Source: Peribacillus muralis
GTDB lineage: Bacteria; Bacillota; Bacilli; Bacillales; DSM-1321
DNA: 64,000 nt
Assembly: GCF_001645685.2 (NCBI RefSeq)
Contig: NZ_CP017080.1
Location: 4,703,051 to 4,767,050 of the forward strand
Direction: 5' to 3'
Part shown: piece by piece, positions 23,263 to 34,764 of the stretch
Layout: each line of letters opens with the position of its first letter
Position numbering within the stretch: the stretch's first letter is position 1
Program-made: the position numbers and the translations under genes
The notes under the pieces: model-generated
What the model was told of the DNA's origin: nothing
The model's database searches: none
What the model saw: the letters and a program-made list of their open reading frames with translations, nothing else

Positions 23263-23361
23263 TTCCGGTTCCCCCTCATGTACACTAGCATGATTTATTT
23301 ATATATTAGTATAACACATTATATCATATATAGTAACACAGTGGGGCAACAAGAAAAGGGA

Positions 23362-24645
23362 TCAGCTTTTAAGCTGCTCCACTTCTTCTTGTGTCATTTC
23401 TTCACGCCAAATCGTTGCACCTAAACCAGAAAGCTTCTCCACAAGATGGCTATATCCACGATCTATATGCTCAAGGCCCGTCACCTCTGTAATCCCTTCA
23501 GCCATCAATCCTGCAATGACCAACGCGGCTCCGGCACGCAAATCACTCGCCTTCACTTTTGCACCATGAAGTTGGACAGGACCATCGACGATGCCTGCTC
23601 TGCCTTCGACCTTAATCTTCGCATTCATGCGTCGCAATTCATCAATATGCTTGAAGCGCGCACCATAAATCGTGTCGGTCACCATGCTGGAGCCGCACGC
23701 TTTTGTCAACAGTGACGTGAAAGGCTGCTGAAGATCCGTTGGAAACCCAGGATACACAAGCGTCTTAATATCAACCGATTTATATTTTTCACCAGGCGAG
23801 ACGAATATCTGGTCATCACCTGCTTCAATATTGATGCCCATCTCCCTCATTTTGGCAGTCAACGACTCCAAATGCTGGGGAATGACATTATCGATCAAGA
23901 TGCCTTCACCGACAGCGGCTGCCAAGATCATGAAAGTCCCCGCTTCAATCCGGTCTGGTATGATGGTATGTCTGCAGCCATGCAGCCTATCGACACCGTC
24001 AATGCGGATGATATCCGTTCCCGCACCCTTGATTTTCGCACCCATATTCGTCAAAAGGGTGACAACATCAATGATCTCAGGTTCTTTCGCAGCATTTTCG
24101 ATCACGGTACGGCCTTTGGCCAATACGGCCGCAAGCATGATATTGATGGTTGCCCCGACACTGACGACATCCAGATAGATGCGTGCGCCCCGCAACTCGT
24201 CGGCCCTTAGGTAAATGGCTCCCTGTTCATTCGTCACTTGGGCGCCAAGTGCTTCAAAACCCTTTATGTGCTGATCTATCGGACGAGGGCCCAAATGACA
24301 CCCGCCAGGCAAACCGATCACTGCCTTTTTGAATTTACCAAGCATTGCACCCATTAAATAATAAGAAGCACGTAGCTTCTTCACTCTTCCATTGGGAAGA
24401 GGCATTGAAATCATCCTGCTTGGATCCACAGTCATTTCGCCATCATCAAAGGAAACCTCGCCGCCAATTTCCTCCATTAACGCTTTTAGCATCTGTACAT
24501 CCGAAATATCGGGCAAGCCTTCGATCGTTACAGGAGAGTCCGCTAAAATCGTTGCAGGTATAAGGGCGACAGCACTATTTTTTGCTCCGCTGACACGAAT
24601 GCTCCCCTTTAAAGGATAGCCACCGGCAATTTTAAGTTTTTCCAT
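23362..24645 (-). CDS. murA: UDP-N-acetylglucosamine 1-carboxyvinyltransferase (MurA2/MurZ)
   Basis: First committed step of peptidoglycan synthesis: transfers enolpyruvate from PEP to UDP-GlcNAc. 427 residues, two-domain EPSP-synthase fold. Catalytic Cys116 in [11 protein letters not shown] and the substrate residues Lys22-Asn23 are present, so fosfomycin-type modification at the cysteine is expected. Position next to glpX and the transaldolase corresponds to B. subtilis murZ (murAB), the second MurA. Confidence 0.94.
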   Translation of the reverse strand: MEKLKIAGGYPLKGSIRVSGAKNSAVALIPATILADSPVTIEGLPDISDVQMLKALMEEIGGEVSFDDGEMTVDPSRMISMPLPNGRVKKLRASYYLMGAMLGKFKKAVIGLPGGCHLGPRPIDQHIKGFEALGAQVTNEQGAIYLRADELRGARIYLDVVSVGATINIMLAAVLAKGRTVIENAAKEPEIIDVVTLLTNMGAKIKGAGTDIIRIDGVDRLHGCRHTIIPDRIEAGTFMILAAAVGEGILIDNVIPQHLESLTAKMREMGINIEAGDDQIFVSPGEKYKSVDIKTLVYPGFPTDLQQPFTSLLTKACGSSMVTDTIYGARFKHIDELRRMNAKIKVEGRAGIVDGPVQLHGAKVKASDLRAGAALVIAGLMAEGITEVTGLEHIDRGYSHLVEKLSGLGATIWREEMTQEEVEQLKS

Positions 24646-24854
24646 AATATACTCCCTTCCACGCTAAGCACTTAGAAGCCACTTTAAAAAGTAATATTTT
24701 TCCACAAGAAAATTGCATAATCCGACAGCATTTACTATCTAGTTTCTTAGTTTACACAAAAGCAGAAAAAACATGTAAAAAAAGGTAAAAAATTTCTAAT
24801 TTATGTTATTTATCATTCGACCAATGCAATCTACAGCGACTTAGCGGTAAGGCA

Positions 24855-25505
24855 TTATGCTTCTAAACGTGAATTCCAATCCTTCAAGAACGCTTCAATT
24901 CCTTTGTCAGTCAATGGGTGGTGGAATAATTGCATTAATACTTTATAAGGAATCGTTGCAATATGAGCCCCTTTAAGAGCGGCATCCGTAATATGCATCG
25001 GGTGGCGGATGGAAGCGGCAATGATTTCCGCCTTGATATCATGGATCGCGAAAATGTCAGCAATGTCCGAAATTAAATGCAAGCCATTTTGACCGATATC
25101 ATCCAAACGCCCTAAAAATGGAGATACATAAGTAGCTCCTGCCCTTGCTGCCAATAATGCTTGGTTGGCACTGAAAATAAGGGTCACGTTCGTTTTGACT
25201 CCTTGCTTTGTAAGGGCGGCAACAGCCTTTAATCCATCTGGAGTCATTGGCACTTTGATCGTGATATTAGGCGCAATCGCAACAAGTTCCTTCGCTTCAG
25301 CCATCATTCCTTCAAAATCGAGTGCAATGACTTCCGCAGAAACGGAATCCTTGACAAGGCTGGTAATTTCCCTTAAACGGTCATGAAAAGAAACGCCCTT
25401 TTCTCTTGCAACAAGGGACGGGTTAGTCGTTACTCCTGCTAATACGCCAAGTTCATGCGCTTGTTTGATTTCTTCCATGTTTGCTGTATCTATAAAGAAT
25501 TTCAT
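24855..25505 (-). CDS. tal: Transaldolase / fructose-6-phosphate aldolase family (YwjH)
   Basis: 216-residue small transaldolase of the TalC/Fsa type. Schiff-base Lys84 in [11 protein letters not shown], with Asp6 and Asn28 (TTNPS) of the active site. It transfers dihydroxyacetone units in the pentose phosphate pathway, though a true fructose-6-phosphate aldolase activity cannot be separated by sequence. GGAGG precedes the ATG. It lies between fbaA and murA. Confidence 0.93.
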   Translation of the reverse strand: MKFFIDTANMEEIKQAHELGVLAGVTTNPSLVAREKGVSFHDRLREITSLVKDSVSAEVIALDFEGMMAEAKELVAIAPNITIKVPMTPDGLKAVAALTKQGVKTNVTLIFSANQALLAARAGATYVSPFLGRLDDIGQNGLHLISDIADIFAIHDIKAEIIAASIRHPMHITDAALKGAHIATIPYKVLMQLFHHPLTDKGIEAFLKDWNSRLEA

Positions 25506-25606
25506 AAAATACCCTCCGTATGTAATCTTATTTTTCTTTCTCCATTACCCCTTGAATTCTAATTGTTCAAAAAATAGCATCGGCATTTACCTTAATTTTA
25601 AAGAAA

Positions 25607-25633
25607 CCATTGGGGGAAAGTTCCCACCAATGG
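25607..25633 (-). terminator. Terminator-like hairpin after fbaA
   Basis: CCATTGGGGG with CCCACCAATGG (25607-25616 with 25623-25633), followed on the minus strand by TTTCTTT. It lies about 57 bases after the fbaA stop. Confidence 0.7.
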
Positions 25634-25690
25634 AGTTATGGCCTGCATCAGCCTGCACTTAAGGGCTTGGGACCCTGGACCGATGTTGTA

Positions 25691-26548
25691 TTATGCTTTA
25701 CCGTTTGAACCGAACTCACGGATTTTGCCAACGACCGTTTCTTTGATCGCTTCACGGCCAGGTACCAAGAATTTACGTGGATCGTAAACTTCCGCATCGC
25801 TATTCAGGATCTCACGTACAGCTTTCGTGAATACAATTTGATTTTCCGTATTCACGTTAATTTTTGATGTTCCAAGCGAAATCGCTTTTTGGATGTCTTT
25901 CGTCGGGATGCCTGTCCCGCCATGAAGAACTAATGGCTTGTTCGTTAAATCACGTACTTCTTCCATTTCTTTATAGCCAAGGTTCGGTTCACCTTTGTAT
26001 GGTCCATGAACAGATCCCAATGCTGGTGCGAAGCAGTCAACATTCGTTTCTTTGACTAATTGTTCACATTCCTGAGGGTCTGCATATACAACGCCATCAG
26101 CAATTATATCATCTTCTTGTCCGCCGACCGTACCCACTTCCGCTTCAACGGATACATTGCGTGCATGGGCGAATTCAACAACCTTCTTCGTCGTTTCGAT
26201 GTTCTCCTCAATCGGATGATGAGAAGCATCAATCATTACTGAAGTGAATCCAGCTTCGATCGCTTCTTTACATTTATCATAACTTGAACCATGGTCAAGG
26301 TGAATGGCCACAGGAACGGTAATTTTCATGTCTTCCAACAAACCTTGAACCATCATGACAGTCGTTTTGAAACCACCCATATGACGGGCAGCCCCTTCGG
26401 AAACGCCTAGGATGACTGGGGATTTTTCTTGTTCCGCAGCAGCTAGAATAGCTTGGGTCCACTCCAGGTTATTGATGTTGAATTGACCTACTGCATACTT
26501 TTCATCAAGAGCTTTATTAAGCATATCTTTCATAGAAACTAAAGGCAT
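25691..26548 (-). CDS. fbaA: Fructose-1,6-bisphosphate aldolase class II
   Basis: Zinc-dependent glycolytic aldolase, 285 residues. Catalytic Asp85 and zinc ligand His86 in AIHLDHG, a glutamate in [10 protein letters not shown], and further histidines in GSVHGPYKG and VLHGGTGIP complete the site. GGAGG lies seven bases before the ATG. It has its own hairpin downstream and a 247-bp gap upstream. Confidence 0.96.
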   Translation of the reverse strand: MPLVSMKDMLNKALDEKYAVGQFNINNLEWTQAILAAAEQEKSPVILGVSEGAARHMGGFKTTVMMVQGLLEDMKITVPVAIHLDHGSSYDKCKEAIEAGFTSVMIDASHHPIEENIETTKKVVEFAHARNVSVEAEVGTVGGQEDDIIADGVVYADPQECEQLVKETNVDCFAPALGSVHGPYKGEPNLGYKEMEEVRDLTNKPLVLHGGTGIPTKDIQKAISLGTSKINVNTENQIVFTKAVREILNSDAEVYDPRKFLVPGREAIKETVVGKIREFGSNGKA

Positions 26549-26721
26549 TTGATTTCCTCCTACTAGTGGGTGTGATTATCTTAAAGTTATTTCTTTCTAG
26601 ATATTCCCTAAAATCAACGTAGCATACGCTCATCAATCAGAATATCTCTCCTCTTGTAGCATATCAATACATCAAAAAAACAGCAACAAATACACTATAT
26701 CCAACGTTAAAATTTATTCCA

Positions 26722-26756
26722 AAAAAATGCGGCACATCTAAAAAAAAGATGGCCGC
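26722..26756 (-). terminator. Rho-independent terminator of spo0F
   Basis: GCGGC(a)CATCT paired with AGATGGCCGC around a seven-base A loop, followed on the minus strand by seven T; 40 bases after the spo0F stop. Confidence 0.8.
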
Positions 26757-26795
26757 GGCAATTCTATAGCCAATAGTGTTAACCATTCATGACCA

Positions 26796-27167
26796 TTAAT
26801 TTGACTGAATCGGGAAGTATTCACGAACGGCTTTTCTAATATCATCAATATCGAAAGGCTTAGCAAAATGGGTCATTGCCCCTAAATCCTTCGCTTCTTG
26901 GATCATATCAAGCTCGCCATAAGCGGTCATGATTATGACCCGGATATCAGGATCGACCACCTTCATCCGTTTCAGGATTTCTATACCATCCATCCCGGGA
27001 ATCTTCATATCGAGCAACACAAGATCCGGTGAATGATTATTCAGTACTTCCAGGGCTTGAATTCCATTTGCAGCTTGAAATGTATCATACCCTTCTTTAT
27101 GTAAAACCTCGTTCAATAAAATACGGATCCCGAATTGATCATCAACTATCAATATTTTCCCTGACAT
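26796..27167 (-). CDS. spo0F: Sporulation phosphorelay response regulator Spo0F
   Basis: Single-domain receiver of 123 residues that carries phosphate from sensor kinases KinA-E to Spo0B. Phosphoacceptor Asp53, acidic pocket Asp9-Asp10, Thr81 and Lys103 are all in place, and the sequence is close to B. subtilis Spo0F throughout. There is no output domain, as expected. AGAGGTG precedes the ATG at 27167. A SigH promoter and Spo0A-box-like sequences lie upstream. Confidence 0.97.
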   Translation of the reverse strand: MSGKILIVDDQFGIRILLNEVLHKEGYDTFQAANGIQALEVLNNHSPDLVLLDMKIPGMDGIEILKRMKVVDPDIRVIIMTAYGELDMIQEAKDLGAMTHFAKPFDIDDIRKAVREYFPIQSN

Positions 27168-27245
27168 TTTATCACCTCTTCTCTACATGATATAAAAATA
27201 TCAGCCTAATCGGCATATTGCCCATACATGTATTTACTTTCACAT

Positions 27246-27354
27246 TTTCACAAACTTGAATTCTATGTTCCTATTCGATAATTGTAACAAAATTCCTGCC
27301 CGATGGCTAAAATGAATTTATATTTTTTTGGTTTTTTTGACCCATTTAGTCAAA
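27246..27354. promoter_or_regulatory. Candidate Spo0A boxes around the spo0F promoter
   Basis: Three sequences resemble the 0A box TTTGTCRAA: TTTGTGAAA on the minus strand at 27246-27254 (8 of 9, downstream of the -10), TTAGTCAAA on the plus strand at 27346-27354 (8 of 9), and TGGGTCAAA on the minus strand at 27336-27344 (7 of 9). Spo0A control of spo0F is known in B. subtilis; the exact sites here are inferred. Confidence 0.5.
27271..27299 (-). promoter_or_regulatory. SigH promoter of spo0F
   Basis: Minus strand GCAGGAATT (27291-27299, full match to RNAGGAWWW), 11-base spacer, ATCGAATAG (27271-27279, one mismatch to RNNGAATWW). It is about 100 bases upstream of spo0F, whose SigH dependence is established in B. 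subtilis. Confidence 0.85.
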
Positions 27355-27447
27355 CAAAACAATACGATCTAAATTCCTGAAGCCTGTCAATGCACAGGAA
27401 AGTCCTTTATAATAAAGGGACTATTTTTTAAAAAGGAGTCCCTGATC

Positions 27448-27981
27448 ATGTTAAAAATTTTCTCGACACAACTAAGCGGTATATTCAAAAAAATGATGGA
27501 CAATGAAGCCTTTGGAATGGAGGATGCCGGGCGCCTGCTGGCACAGGCCGCTGTTGGGGATGGCTCCATCTTCATACAAGGTTTTGGTGAAATGCAAGGT
27601 GTCACCTCCGAAGCCTTGGACGGGGCAGAGCCCTTTCCGAAAGCAAAAAGATATGAACACGGCGAAACTATTTCAAGAGAAGATCGATTTCTTATATTCA
27701 CCAGGTATTCGGATGATCACGAAGCATTGAAGCTTGCACATGCACTTAGGGAAGAAGATATACCCTTTGTCGCAATATCAACCTCCGTATCGTCCAATGA
27801 AGAATCTCTCATGGAGCTGGCTGACGTACATATCGATTTACGGATCCACCGGGGATTGATTCCTGATGAAACCGGAAACCGCTTCGGCTACCCCACCCTC
27901 ATTGCCGCCCTTTTTGCCTATTATGGAATTAAATTCACTCTTGAGGAAATTATACAAGAATATCAAAATGAAGAAGATTAA
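27448..27981 (+). CDS. ywjG: DUF2529 family protein YwjG
   Basis: 177-residue soluble protein transcribed away from spo0F. It looks like a sugar-isomerase (SIS)-type alpha-beta fold: IFIQGFGEMQG early, then the FLIFTRYSDDHEALKLA and PFVAISTS segments that resemble SIS strands. No catalytic residues can be assigned and the function is unknown. GGAG precedes the ATG. It has a strong terminator of its own and is the only plus-strand gene between 1 and 42 kb. Confidence 0.8.
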   Translation: MLKIFSTQLSGIFKKMMDNEAFGMEDAGRLLAQAAVGDGSIFIQGFGEMQGVTSEALDGAEPFPKAKRYEHGETISREDRFLIFTRYSDDHEALKLAHALREEDIPFVAISTSVSSNEESLMELADVHIDLRIHRGLIPDETGNRFGYPTLIAALFAYYGIKFTLEEIIQEYQNEED

Positions 27982-28000
27982 TCTTATTGATCTACAAAAA

Positions 28001-28035
28001 AGGTATCGGAATGGCCCCATCCCGATACCTTTTTT
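28001..28035 (+). terminator. Rho-independent terminator of ywjG
   Basis: Perfect 9-bp stem AGGTATCGG/CCGATACCT (28001-28009 with 28022-28030) followed by TTTTT; A run on the other side could serve the opposite strand. Confidence 0.9.
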
Positions 28036-28110
28036 GATTTACATTGGAACAGAACCAACTAGCTCTCGAATAAACCCACTACCTGCATTGTGAGAACCGG
28101 TCCATTGTCC

Positions 28111-28345
28111 CGTTACTCACGATTTGGTTGCATCCAATTTACAAGGCCATTTCTCGCAATAATCCCGCTTTTCACATGCCAATTGGGGCCGTTCCTCGCA
28201 CATTTCTTCCGTTACTCGCCAGTTTGGAGATTAAATCGATATAATCACCGCTTTCTTTCACCATTTTGGAGCGTTACTCGCCATTTTAACGACTTTACTC
28301 GCCAGTTTCGTGCTTTCACTCGCGAGTTGCGGTTTGCATCGAATT
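28111..28345 (+). repeat. Dispersed intergenic element, copy 1
   Basis: Composed of degenerate 20-24 bp units whose core reads CGTTACTCGCCATTTT. It is clearly homologous to the reverse complement of 47105-47321, sharing exact blocks such as CAATTGGGGCCGTT, GCTTTCTTTCACCATTT and AGCGTTACTCGCCA in the same order. It lies between the convergent 3' ends of ywjG and pyrG. No credible protein is encoded; short open frames through it are artefacts of the repeat period. Confidence 0.8.
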
Positions 28346-28349
28346 GAAC

Positions 28350-28396
28350 AAAAAAACTGCAGGCAATTTCGATTATTCATCGAGTTTGCCTACAGT
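28350..28396 (-). terminator. Rho-independent terminator of pyrG
   Basis: CTGCAGGCAA paired with TTTGCCTACAG, with an inner CGAT/ATCG helix, followed on the minus strand by seven T. Its outer arms closely resemble the wecB terminator at 6834-6867. Confidence 0.85.
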
Positions 28397-28416
28397 CTGA
28401 CTTAGCCACTTGATTA

Positions 28417-30078
<1,662 letters not shown>

Positions 30079-30270
30079 TTAAAAACCAAAAGACGCAGAG
30101 CGGTATGCCATTAATCACTTAAGATCTTCAGTGAGAGTCATGCTTGATGCATGAACAAGGATAAACTTCCGCAAAATGACAGCAAAACATAAATATGTTC
30201 TCTGTAGTTTTTACAATTCTACGAGAAATCATTTTTAAAAATAAAAAAATGATGTCATTTATACATTCCA

Positions 30271-30316
30271 TCATTAAAAACAAAAACGCTCCTCTTACAA
30301 TAAAAGTAAGGGAGCG
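30271..30316 (-). promoter_or_regulatory. pyrG leader attenuator (CTP-sensing terminator)
   Basis: Minus-strand hairpin CGCTCC...TTAC / GTAA...GGAGCG (30286-30316) followed by TTTTTGTTTTT. Its 5' arm contains the pyrimidine run CTCCCTT. The transcript begins GGGC (from 30353). In B. subtilis low CTP causes reiterative G addition at such a start, and the G tract pairs with this arm to block termination. All parts needed for that mechanism are visible. Confidence 0.85.
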
Positions 30317-30352
30317 ATATAATTTAATCATTGTGTCCTTTTTTAAGGAGCC

Positions 30353-30389
30353 CAAAAATGATTCTACAAATTTCGCCTTAAAAAGTCAA
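30353..30389 (-). promoter_or_regulatory. SigA promoter of pyrG with GGGC start
   Basis: TTGACT (30384-30389), 17-base spacer, TAGAAT (30361-30366), then seven bases to GGGCTCC with +1 at about 30353. The -35 overlaps the sequence just after the rpoE stop codon. Confidence 0.85.
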
Positions 30390-30399
30390 GGGCGATTAT

Positions 30400-30981
30400 T
30401 TATTTTTCATTCTCTTCATCCAGCTCATCTTCATCTTCATCTTCGTCCTCATCATCTTCCAGGACGAATGATTCATCTTCAATTATTTCTTCTTCGAGAT
30501 CGTCATCATCATCCACGTCATCGTCCAATAGCACTTCGTCGATAACTGGAGAACCTAGGATATCATCGTCATCCTCATCCTCATCCTCGTCCAGATCATC
30601 AACATCTTCATCGAAATCAAGATCTTCATCATCAAGTTCGTCGAAATCATCGATGACGACAGCAGCCTTTTTCGCTTTCTTTTTCTTTTTCGGTTTTACG
30701 ACATGGACCACTTCTTCTTCGATTTGATCAACCGGGTACCAAGTTTTCAATCCCCAACGGTTGTCCCCAAGTGAAGTGAAACGGCCATCAACATTTAAAT
30801 CGGTATAGAATTGGGCAATCTTTTTTGCCACTTCCGCTTTTGATAAATGATGCAGCGAAGCCAGTTCACTGATTAGGTCTTTGAATGGAATCGGTTCATT
30901 TCTTTCCACTAACAAATCATATGCCATCTCTATTAAGGACATTTCCAATAATTGCTCTTTTGAGTATTGTTTTAAACTCAA
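30400..30981 (-). CDS. rpoE: RNA polymerase delta subunit
   Basis: Gram-positive RNA polymerase accessory subunit that speeds recycling and raises promoter selectivity. It has a folded N-terminal domain (about 1-90) ending in a lysine stretch PKKKKKAKK, then an almost purely Asp/Glu disordered tail. The open frame reaches a GTG at 30990, but the TTG at 30981 yields MSLKQYS, matching the family start. The 193-residue length is typical. Confidence 0.94.
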   Translation of the reverse strand: MSLKQYSKEQLLEMSLIEMAYDLLVERNEPIPFKDLISELASLHHLSKAEVAKKIAQFYTDLNVDGRFTSLGDNRWGLKTWYPVDQIEEEVVHVVKPKKKKKAKKAAVVIDDFDELDDEDLDFDEDVDDLDEDEDEDDDDILGSPVIDEVLLDDDVDDDDDLEEEIIEDESFVLEDDEDEDEDEDELDEENEK

Positions 30982-31142
30982 ATTCCGCACTTCCCTTCTC
31001 TATTCAAACACTGGATTCGGTGTTTTTTCACATAAAAAAATAATCTAAAACAGTATTTCGATAAAATAACGACAATTCCTGCTAGACATATACTCCATTA
31101 TAAACAATCCAAATGGGTTTATGCTAGTTCTATCTGATACTT

Positions 31143-31346
31143 TCACAGATTTACCTTAACGCGTATGTTACCTGGAGTGCTTGACCATTTACTTTCTTTC
31201 TTGGTTTTTTGACGATAAGCTGCCGTAAAGAAAGCAACGGCCATGATGGAAAAGGAGATTGCACCCAATTGATGCTCATACAGCTCAAATAAAGGAATGA
31301 TGGCAAAAAAGGAACCAAGTATTCAACCGAGCAGCTTAAGATTCAT
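31143..31346 (-). pseudogene. Small membrane protein gene interrupted by an in-frame TGA at codon 8
   Basis: From an ATG at 31346 (GGAG eight bases upstream) the frame reads MNLKLLG, then TGA (31323-31325), then an uninterrupted 59 codons: ILGSFFAIIPLFELYEH, a second hydrophobic stretch around SIMAVAFFTAAY, and a basic tail. The pattern of two membrane helices plus basic end looks coding; a Trp codon (TGG) would restore it. No homologue is recognised. It lies between rpoE and icmF on the same strand. Confidence 0.6.
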
Positions 31347-31446
31347 TGTTTCAACTCCGTGGGCTGATTCATCATTTTTGCCCCTTTTCCTGATAATTAT
31401 AAGGGGAAATTCAATTTTTGCCAAAAAAAGGGGCGTAGCCATTCAG

Positions 31447-31475
31447 AAAAAGGGACCCCTTCAGTCCGGAGTCCC
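31447..31475 (-). terminator. Rho-independent terminator of the thl-icmF operon
   Basis: 8-bp stem (31452-31459 with 31468-31475, one G-U pair), eight-base loop, followed on the minus strand by five T; it begins 12 bases after the icmF stop. Confidence 0.75.
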
Positions 31476-31486
31476 ATTTGCATTTC

Positions 31487-34400
31487 CTACATATTTCTGC
31501 GGTATTGCCCTCCTACATCATAAAGGGCACGGGTTATCTGGCCAAGACTGGCCACTTTCACGCAATTCATGAGCTCGGCAAAAATATTGTCACCATTCAT
31601 GGCAGCGGCTTTCAGCCTGGTTAGCGCTTCATCAGTGAACTGGTTATTTCTTTCCTGAAATGCTTGCAAGTTCGTGATCTGCCCTTCTTTTTCTTCCTTC
31701 GTTGCACGGGCAATTTCCATGCTGTTCACGGCATCTTCAGAGGGTGGGTTTGGATTCAAGTACGTATTGACCCCGATGATCGGCAATTCTCCCGTATGCT
31801 TCTTCATTTCATAATGCATGGATTCATCCTGGATCTTGCCGCGCTGATACTGCGTCTCCATTGCTCCAAGAACGCCGCCTCGATCATTGATGCGATCGAA
31901 CTCCTGAAGAACGGCCTCTTCAACCATATCCGTCAATTCCTCGACAATGAAGGACCCGGAAATCGGATTTTCATTTTTTGAAAGTCCATGCTCCTTCGTG
32001 ATGATCATTTGAATCGCCATGGCACGACGTACAGATTCTTCGGTAGGCGTAGTAATGGCTTCATCATAAGCATTCGTATGCAGGGAGTTACAATTGTCCT
32101 GCAAGGCCATCAACGCTTGAAGTGTCGTTCTGATATCATTAAAGTCGATTTCTTGGGCATGAAGGGAGCGGCCTGACGTTTGGATGTGGTATTTCAGCTT
32201 CTGGCTGCGGTCATTCGCACCATATTTATCTCGCATGACCGTCGCCCAAATCCTTCTTGCCACTCTCCCGATGACCGTATATTCCGGGTCAAGCCCATTT
32301 GAAAAGAAAAACGACAAATTAGGGGCAAAATCATCGATGTTCATTCCGCGGCTCAAATAATATTCAATGTAAGTAAAGCCATTCGCCAAAGTGAAGGCCA
32401 GCTGTGAAATCGGATTCGCTCCAGCTTCGGCAATGTGGTAACCCGATATGGATACAGAATAGTAATTCCTGACTTTATGATCGATGAAATAAGCTTGGAT
32501 ATCTCCCATCAACCGTAAAGCGAATTCCGTAGAAAAGATGCATGTATTTTGACCTTGGTCCTCTTTCAGAATGTCCGCTTGAACTGTTCCGCGTACCGTT
32601 TGCAAGGTGAACCCCTGTACTTCCTGCGCTTCCAACTCCGTAAGGGGGCGGCCGACCTCTTCCATTTTCCGCTGTATCTGCTGATCGACTGCCGTGTTCA
32701 TGAACATGGCCAAAATGATCGGTGCCGGTCCATTGATGGTCATGGATACGGATGTCGATGGGTGGCAAAGATCAAAACCTGCATATAATTTTTTCATGTC
32801 ATCGAGCGTACAAATGCTAACGCCGCTTTCCCCTACCTTGCCATAAATATCCGGACGATGATCTGGATCCTCGCCATATAATGTTACGGAATCGAAAGCC
32901 GTACTAAGCCGTTTGGCCTGATCATCTTTAGATAAATAATGAAAACGGCGGTTGGTCCGGTCCGGCGATCCTTCACCCGCGAATTGCCGTTTTGGATCTT
33001 CCCCTTCACGTTTGAATGGGAACACCCCAGCTGTATACGGGAAAAAGCCCGGAACATTTTCACGGGATAGCCATCCTAAAACCTCACCATAATCGACATA
33101 TTTAGGCAAGGAAACTCTCGGAATCATTAAACCTGATAAGCTTTTCGTTTTAAGCTTCGTGACGATTTCCTTATCCCTGATTCTTGTGACAAACTGCTCC
33201 CCTGCATATTTTTCTTTTAAATCGCTCCATCCTGAAAGCGATTTTTTCGATTCAGGGGATAGCTTGGCGGCCGTTTCCTTTTTCAACTCTTCCAAAGACC
33301 CCAGGATTTCTTTGTTATTATCATTTTCCTTCACCGCATCAATCGCACCTTCAAGCTGAAAAAGCCTGCGGGCGATACGCACTTGCTCCTCCGAGCGTTT
33401 ATGATACGTTCTGACCGTATCACTTATCTCCCGCAAGTAATAACGGCGATCATTCGGAATGATGACATTTTGCTTGTAAACATCCGCTTCCTTCGAAAAG
33501 GCAGTGCTCCAACCCGTCCCTGCTTTTTCATGAAGTTTTTCTATCAAGGCAGCGAATACTGCATTTGTCCCAGGGTCATTGAATTGGGAGGCGATCGTGC
33601 CATAAACCGGCATTTCCGATGGATCTTGATCGAAAAGCATCCGGCTTCGTTGATATTGTTTTTGCACCTGATTTTTAGCATCCTCGGAGCCTTTGCGCTC
33701 ATATTTGTTAATGACGATCAAGTCTGCATAATCGATCATATCGATTTTTTCAAGCTGGGATGGTGCACCGAACTCACTCGTCATCACATACATGGAAACA
33801 TCACAAATCTCGGCAACCTCTGCATCACCTTGGCCAATACCGCTCGTTTCGACGATGATCAGATCGAAGCCAGCTGCCTTCACGACCGAGATGGCATCTT
33901 TGATCGCCAGGGACAGCTCACTTTTTGAATGACGAGTGGCCAGGCTCCGCATATAGACACGCTCTGAAAAAATGGCGTTCATCCTGATCCTGTCGCCCAG
34001 CAAGGCACCACCCGTCTTTTGTTTTGTCGGATCGACGGATAAGATGGCCACTTTCTTTTCCTTGATTTCATTAAGGAAACGCCTGATCAATTCATCGGTC
34101 AGTGAACTTTTACCCGCGCCCCCCGTGCCTGTAATTCCAAGAACAGGCACCTTCCTTTCGGATGTCTTGATTTGCTCGAATAGACTTTCCACCGCTGCGG
34201 CTGATTCAGCTGAAGCCTCCAGCCTGCCTTCAGCAAAGGTGATATATTGGGCAATCGCATTCGTATCGCCCGCAATCAGTTCATCCAAACGTTCCTGCAA
34301 AGACGGTTTGACAGTGGAGAAGTCACATTCCTCCATCAATACATTTATCATGCCCTGAAGGCCATATTCCCGCCCTTCATCAGGGGAAAAAATACGGGCA

Positions 34401-34753
34401 ATCCCATAATCATGCAGCTCCTTGATTTCCCTTGGAATGATGACACCGCCTCCTCCGGCAAAAATCCGAATATGCTCGGCCCCCCTTTCCTTCAAAAGGT
34501 CATACATATATTTAAAATATTCTACATGTCCTCCTTGGTATGACGACATGGCAATGCCTTGAACGTCTTCCTGGATGGCTGCATTCACGATCTCCTCAAC
34601 GGAGCGATTATGTCCTAGATGAATGACCTCCGCCCCGCTCGACTGCAGGATCCTCCTCATGATGTTGATCGATGCATCATGGCCATCGAATAAACTCGAA
34701 GCTGTCACGAATCTGATATGGTTTTTCGGTTTATACACATCAACTGTACTCAT
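31487..34753 (-). CDS. icmF: Fused isobutyryl-CoA mutase IcmF
   Basis: Adenosylcobalamin enzyme interconverting isobutyryl-CoA and n-butyryl-CoA, with its G-protein chaperone built in. The 1088 residues comprise a B12-binding domain (about 10-145, Asp23-x-His25 for base-off binding), a MeaB-type GTPase domain (Walker A GTGGAGKS, 209-216), a linker, and the acyl-CoA mutase barrel (about 560-1088). The segment [12 protein letters not shown] has Phe where methylmalonyl-CoA mutases carry Tyr, supporting IcmF. It is the last gene of the acyl-CoA operon, 11 bp after the TetR gene. Confidence 0.93.
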   Translation of the reverse strand: MSTVDVYKPKNHIRFVTASSLFDGHDASINIMRRILQSSGAEVIHLGHNRSVEEIVNAAIQEDVQGIAMSSYQGGHVEYFKYMYDLLKERGAEHIRIFAGGGGVIIPREIKELHDYGIARIFSPDEGREYGLQGMINVLMEECDFSTVKPSLQERLDELIAGDTNAIAQYITFAEGRLEASAESAAAVESLFEQIKTSERKVPVLGITGTGGAGKSSLTDELIRRFLNEIKEKKVAILSVDPTKQKTGGALLGDRIRMNAIFSERVYMRSLATRHSKSELSLAIKDAISVVKAAGFDLIIVETSGIGQGDAEVAEICDVSMYVMTSEFGAPSQLEKIDMIDYADLIVINKYERKGSEDAKNQVQKQYQRSRMLFDQDPSEMPVYGTIASQFNDPGTNAVFAALIEKLHEKAGTGWSTAFSKEADVYKQNVIIPNDRRYYLREISDTVRTYHKRSEEQVRIARRLFQLEGAIDAVKENDNNKEILGSLEELKKETAAKLSPESKKSLSGWSDLKEKYAGEQFVTRIRDKEIVTKLKTKSLSGLMIPRVSLPKYVDYGEVLGWLSRENVPGFFPYTAGVFPFKREGEDPKRQFAGEGSPDRTNRRFHYLSKDDQAKRLSTAFDSVTLYGEDPDHRPDIYGKVGESGVSICTLDDMKKLYAGFDLCHPSTSVSMTINGPAPIILAMFMNTAVDQQIQRKMEEVGRPLTELEAQEVQGFTLQTVRGTVQADILKEDQGQNTCIFSTEFALRLMGDIQAYFIDHKVRNYYSVSISGYHIAEAGANPISQLAFTLANGFTYIEYYLSRGMNIDDFAPNLSFFFSNGLDPEYTVIGRVARRIWATVMRDKYGANDRSQKLKYHIQTSGRSLHAQEIDFNDIRTTLQALMALQDNCNSLHTNAYDEAITTPTEESVRRAMAIQMIITKEHGLSKNENPISGSFIVEELTDMVEEAVLQEFDRINDRGGVLGAMETQYQRGKIQDESMHYEMKKHTGELPIIGVNTYLNPNPPSEDAVNSMEIARATKEEKEGQITNLQAFQERNNQFTDEALTRLKAAAMNGDNIFAELMNCVKVASLGQITRALYDVGGQYRRNM

Positions 34754-34764
34754 ATTGCTCCCCC

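Noticed and set aside
28111..28345. Regularly spaced repeats suggesting a CRISPR array
   Set aside because: Units are degenerate and adjacent without uniform spacers, and no cas genes are in the window.
28090..28347. Plus-strand frame through dispersed element copy 1
   Set aside because: Residue repeats reflect the 20-24 bp DNA unit; the same element at 47 kb gives unrelated reading frames with frameshifts.
30128..30355. 75-codon minus-strand frame in the pyrG leader
   Set aside because: It is created by the AT-rich attenuator region and has no conserved protein character; the leader is explained by RNA regulation.
30410..30640. GAT/GAA-rich tract looking like a tandem repeat
   Set aside because: It encodes the Asp/Glu tail of RpoE, a normal property of the delta subunit.
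31297..31572. 91-codon plus-strand frame near the icmF end
   Set aside because: It runs antisense to icmF and the operon terminator and has no ribosome site.
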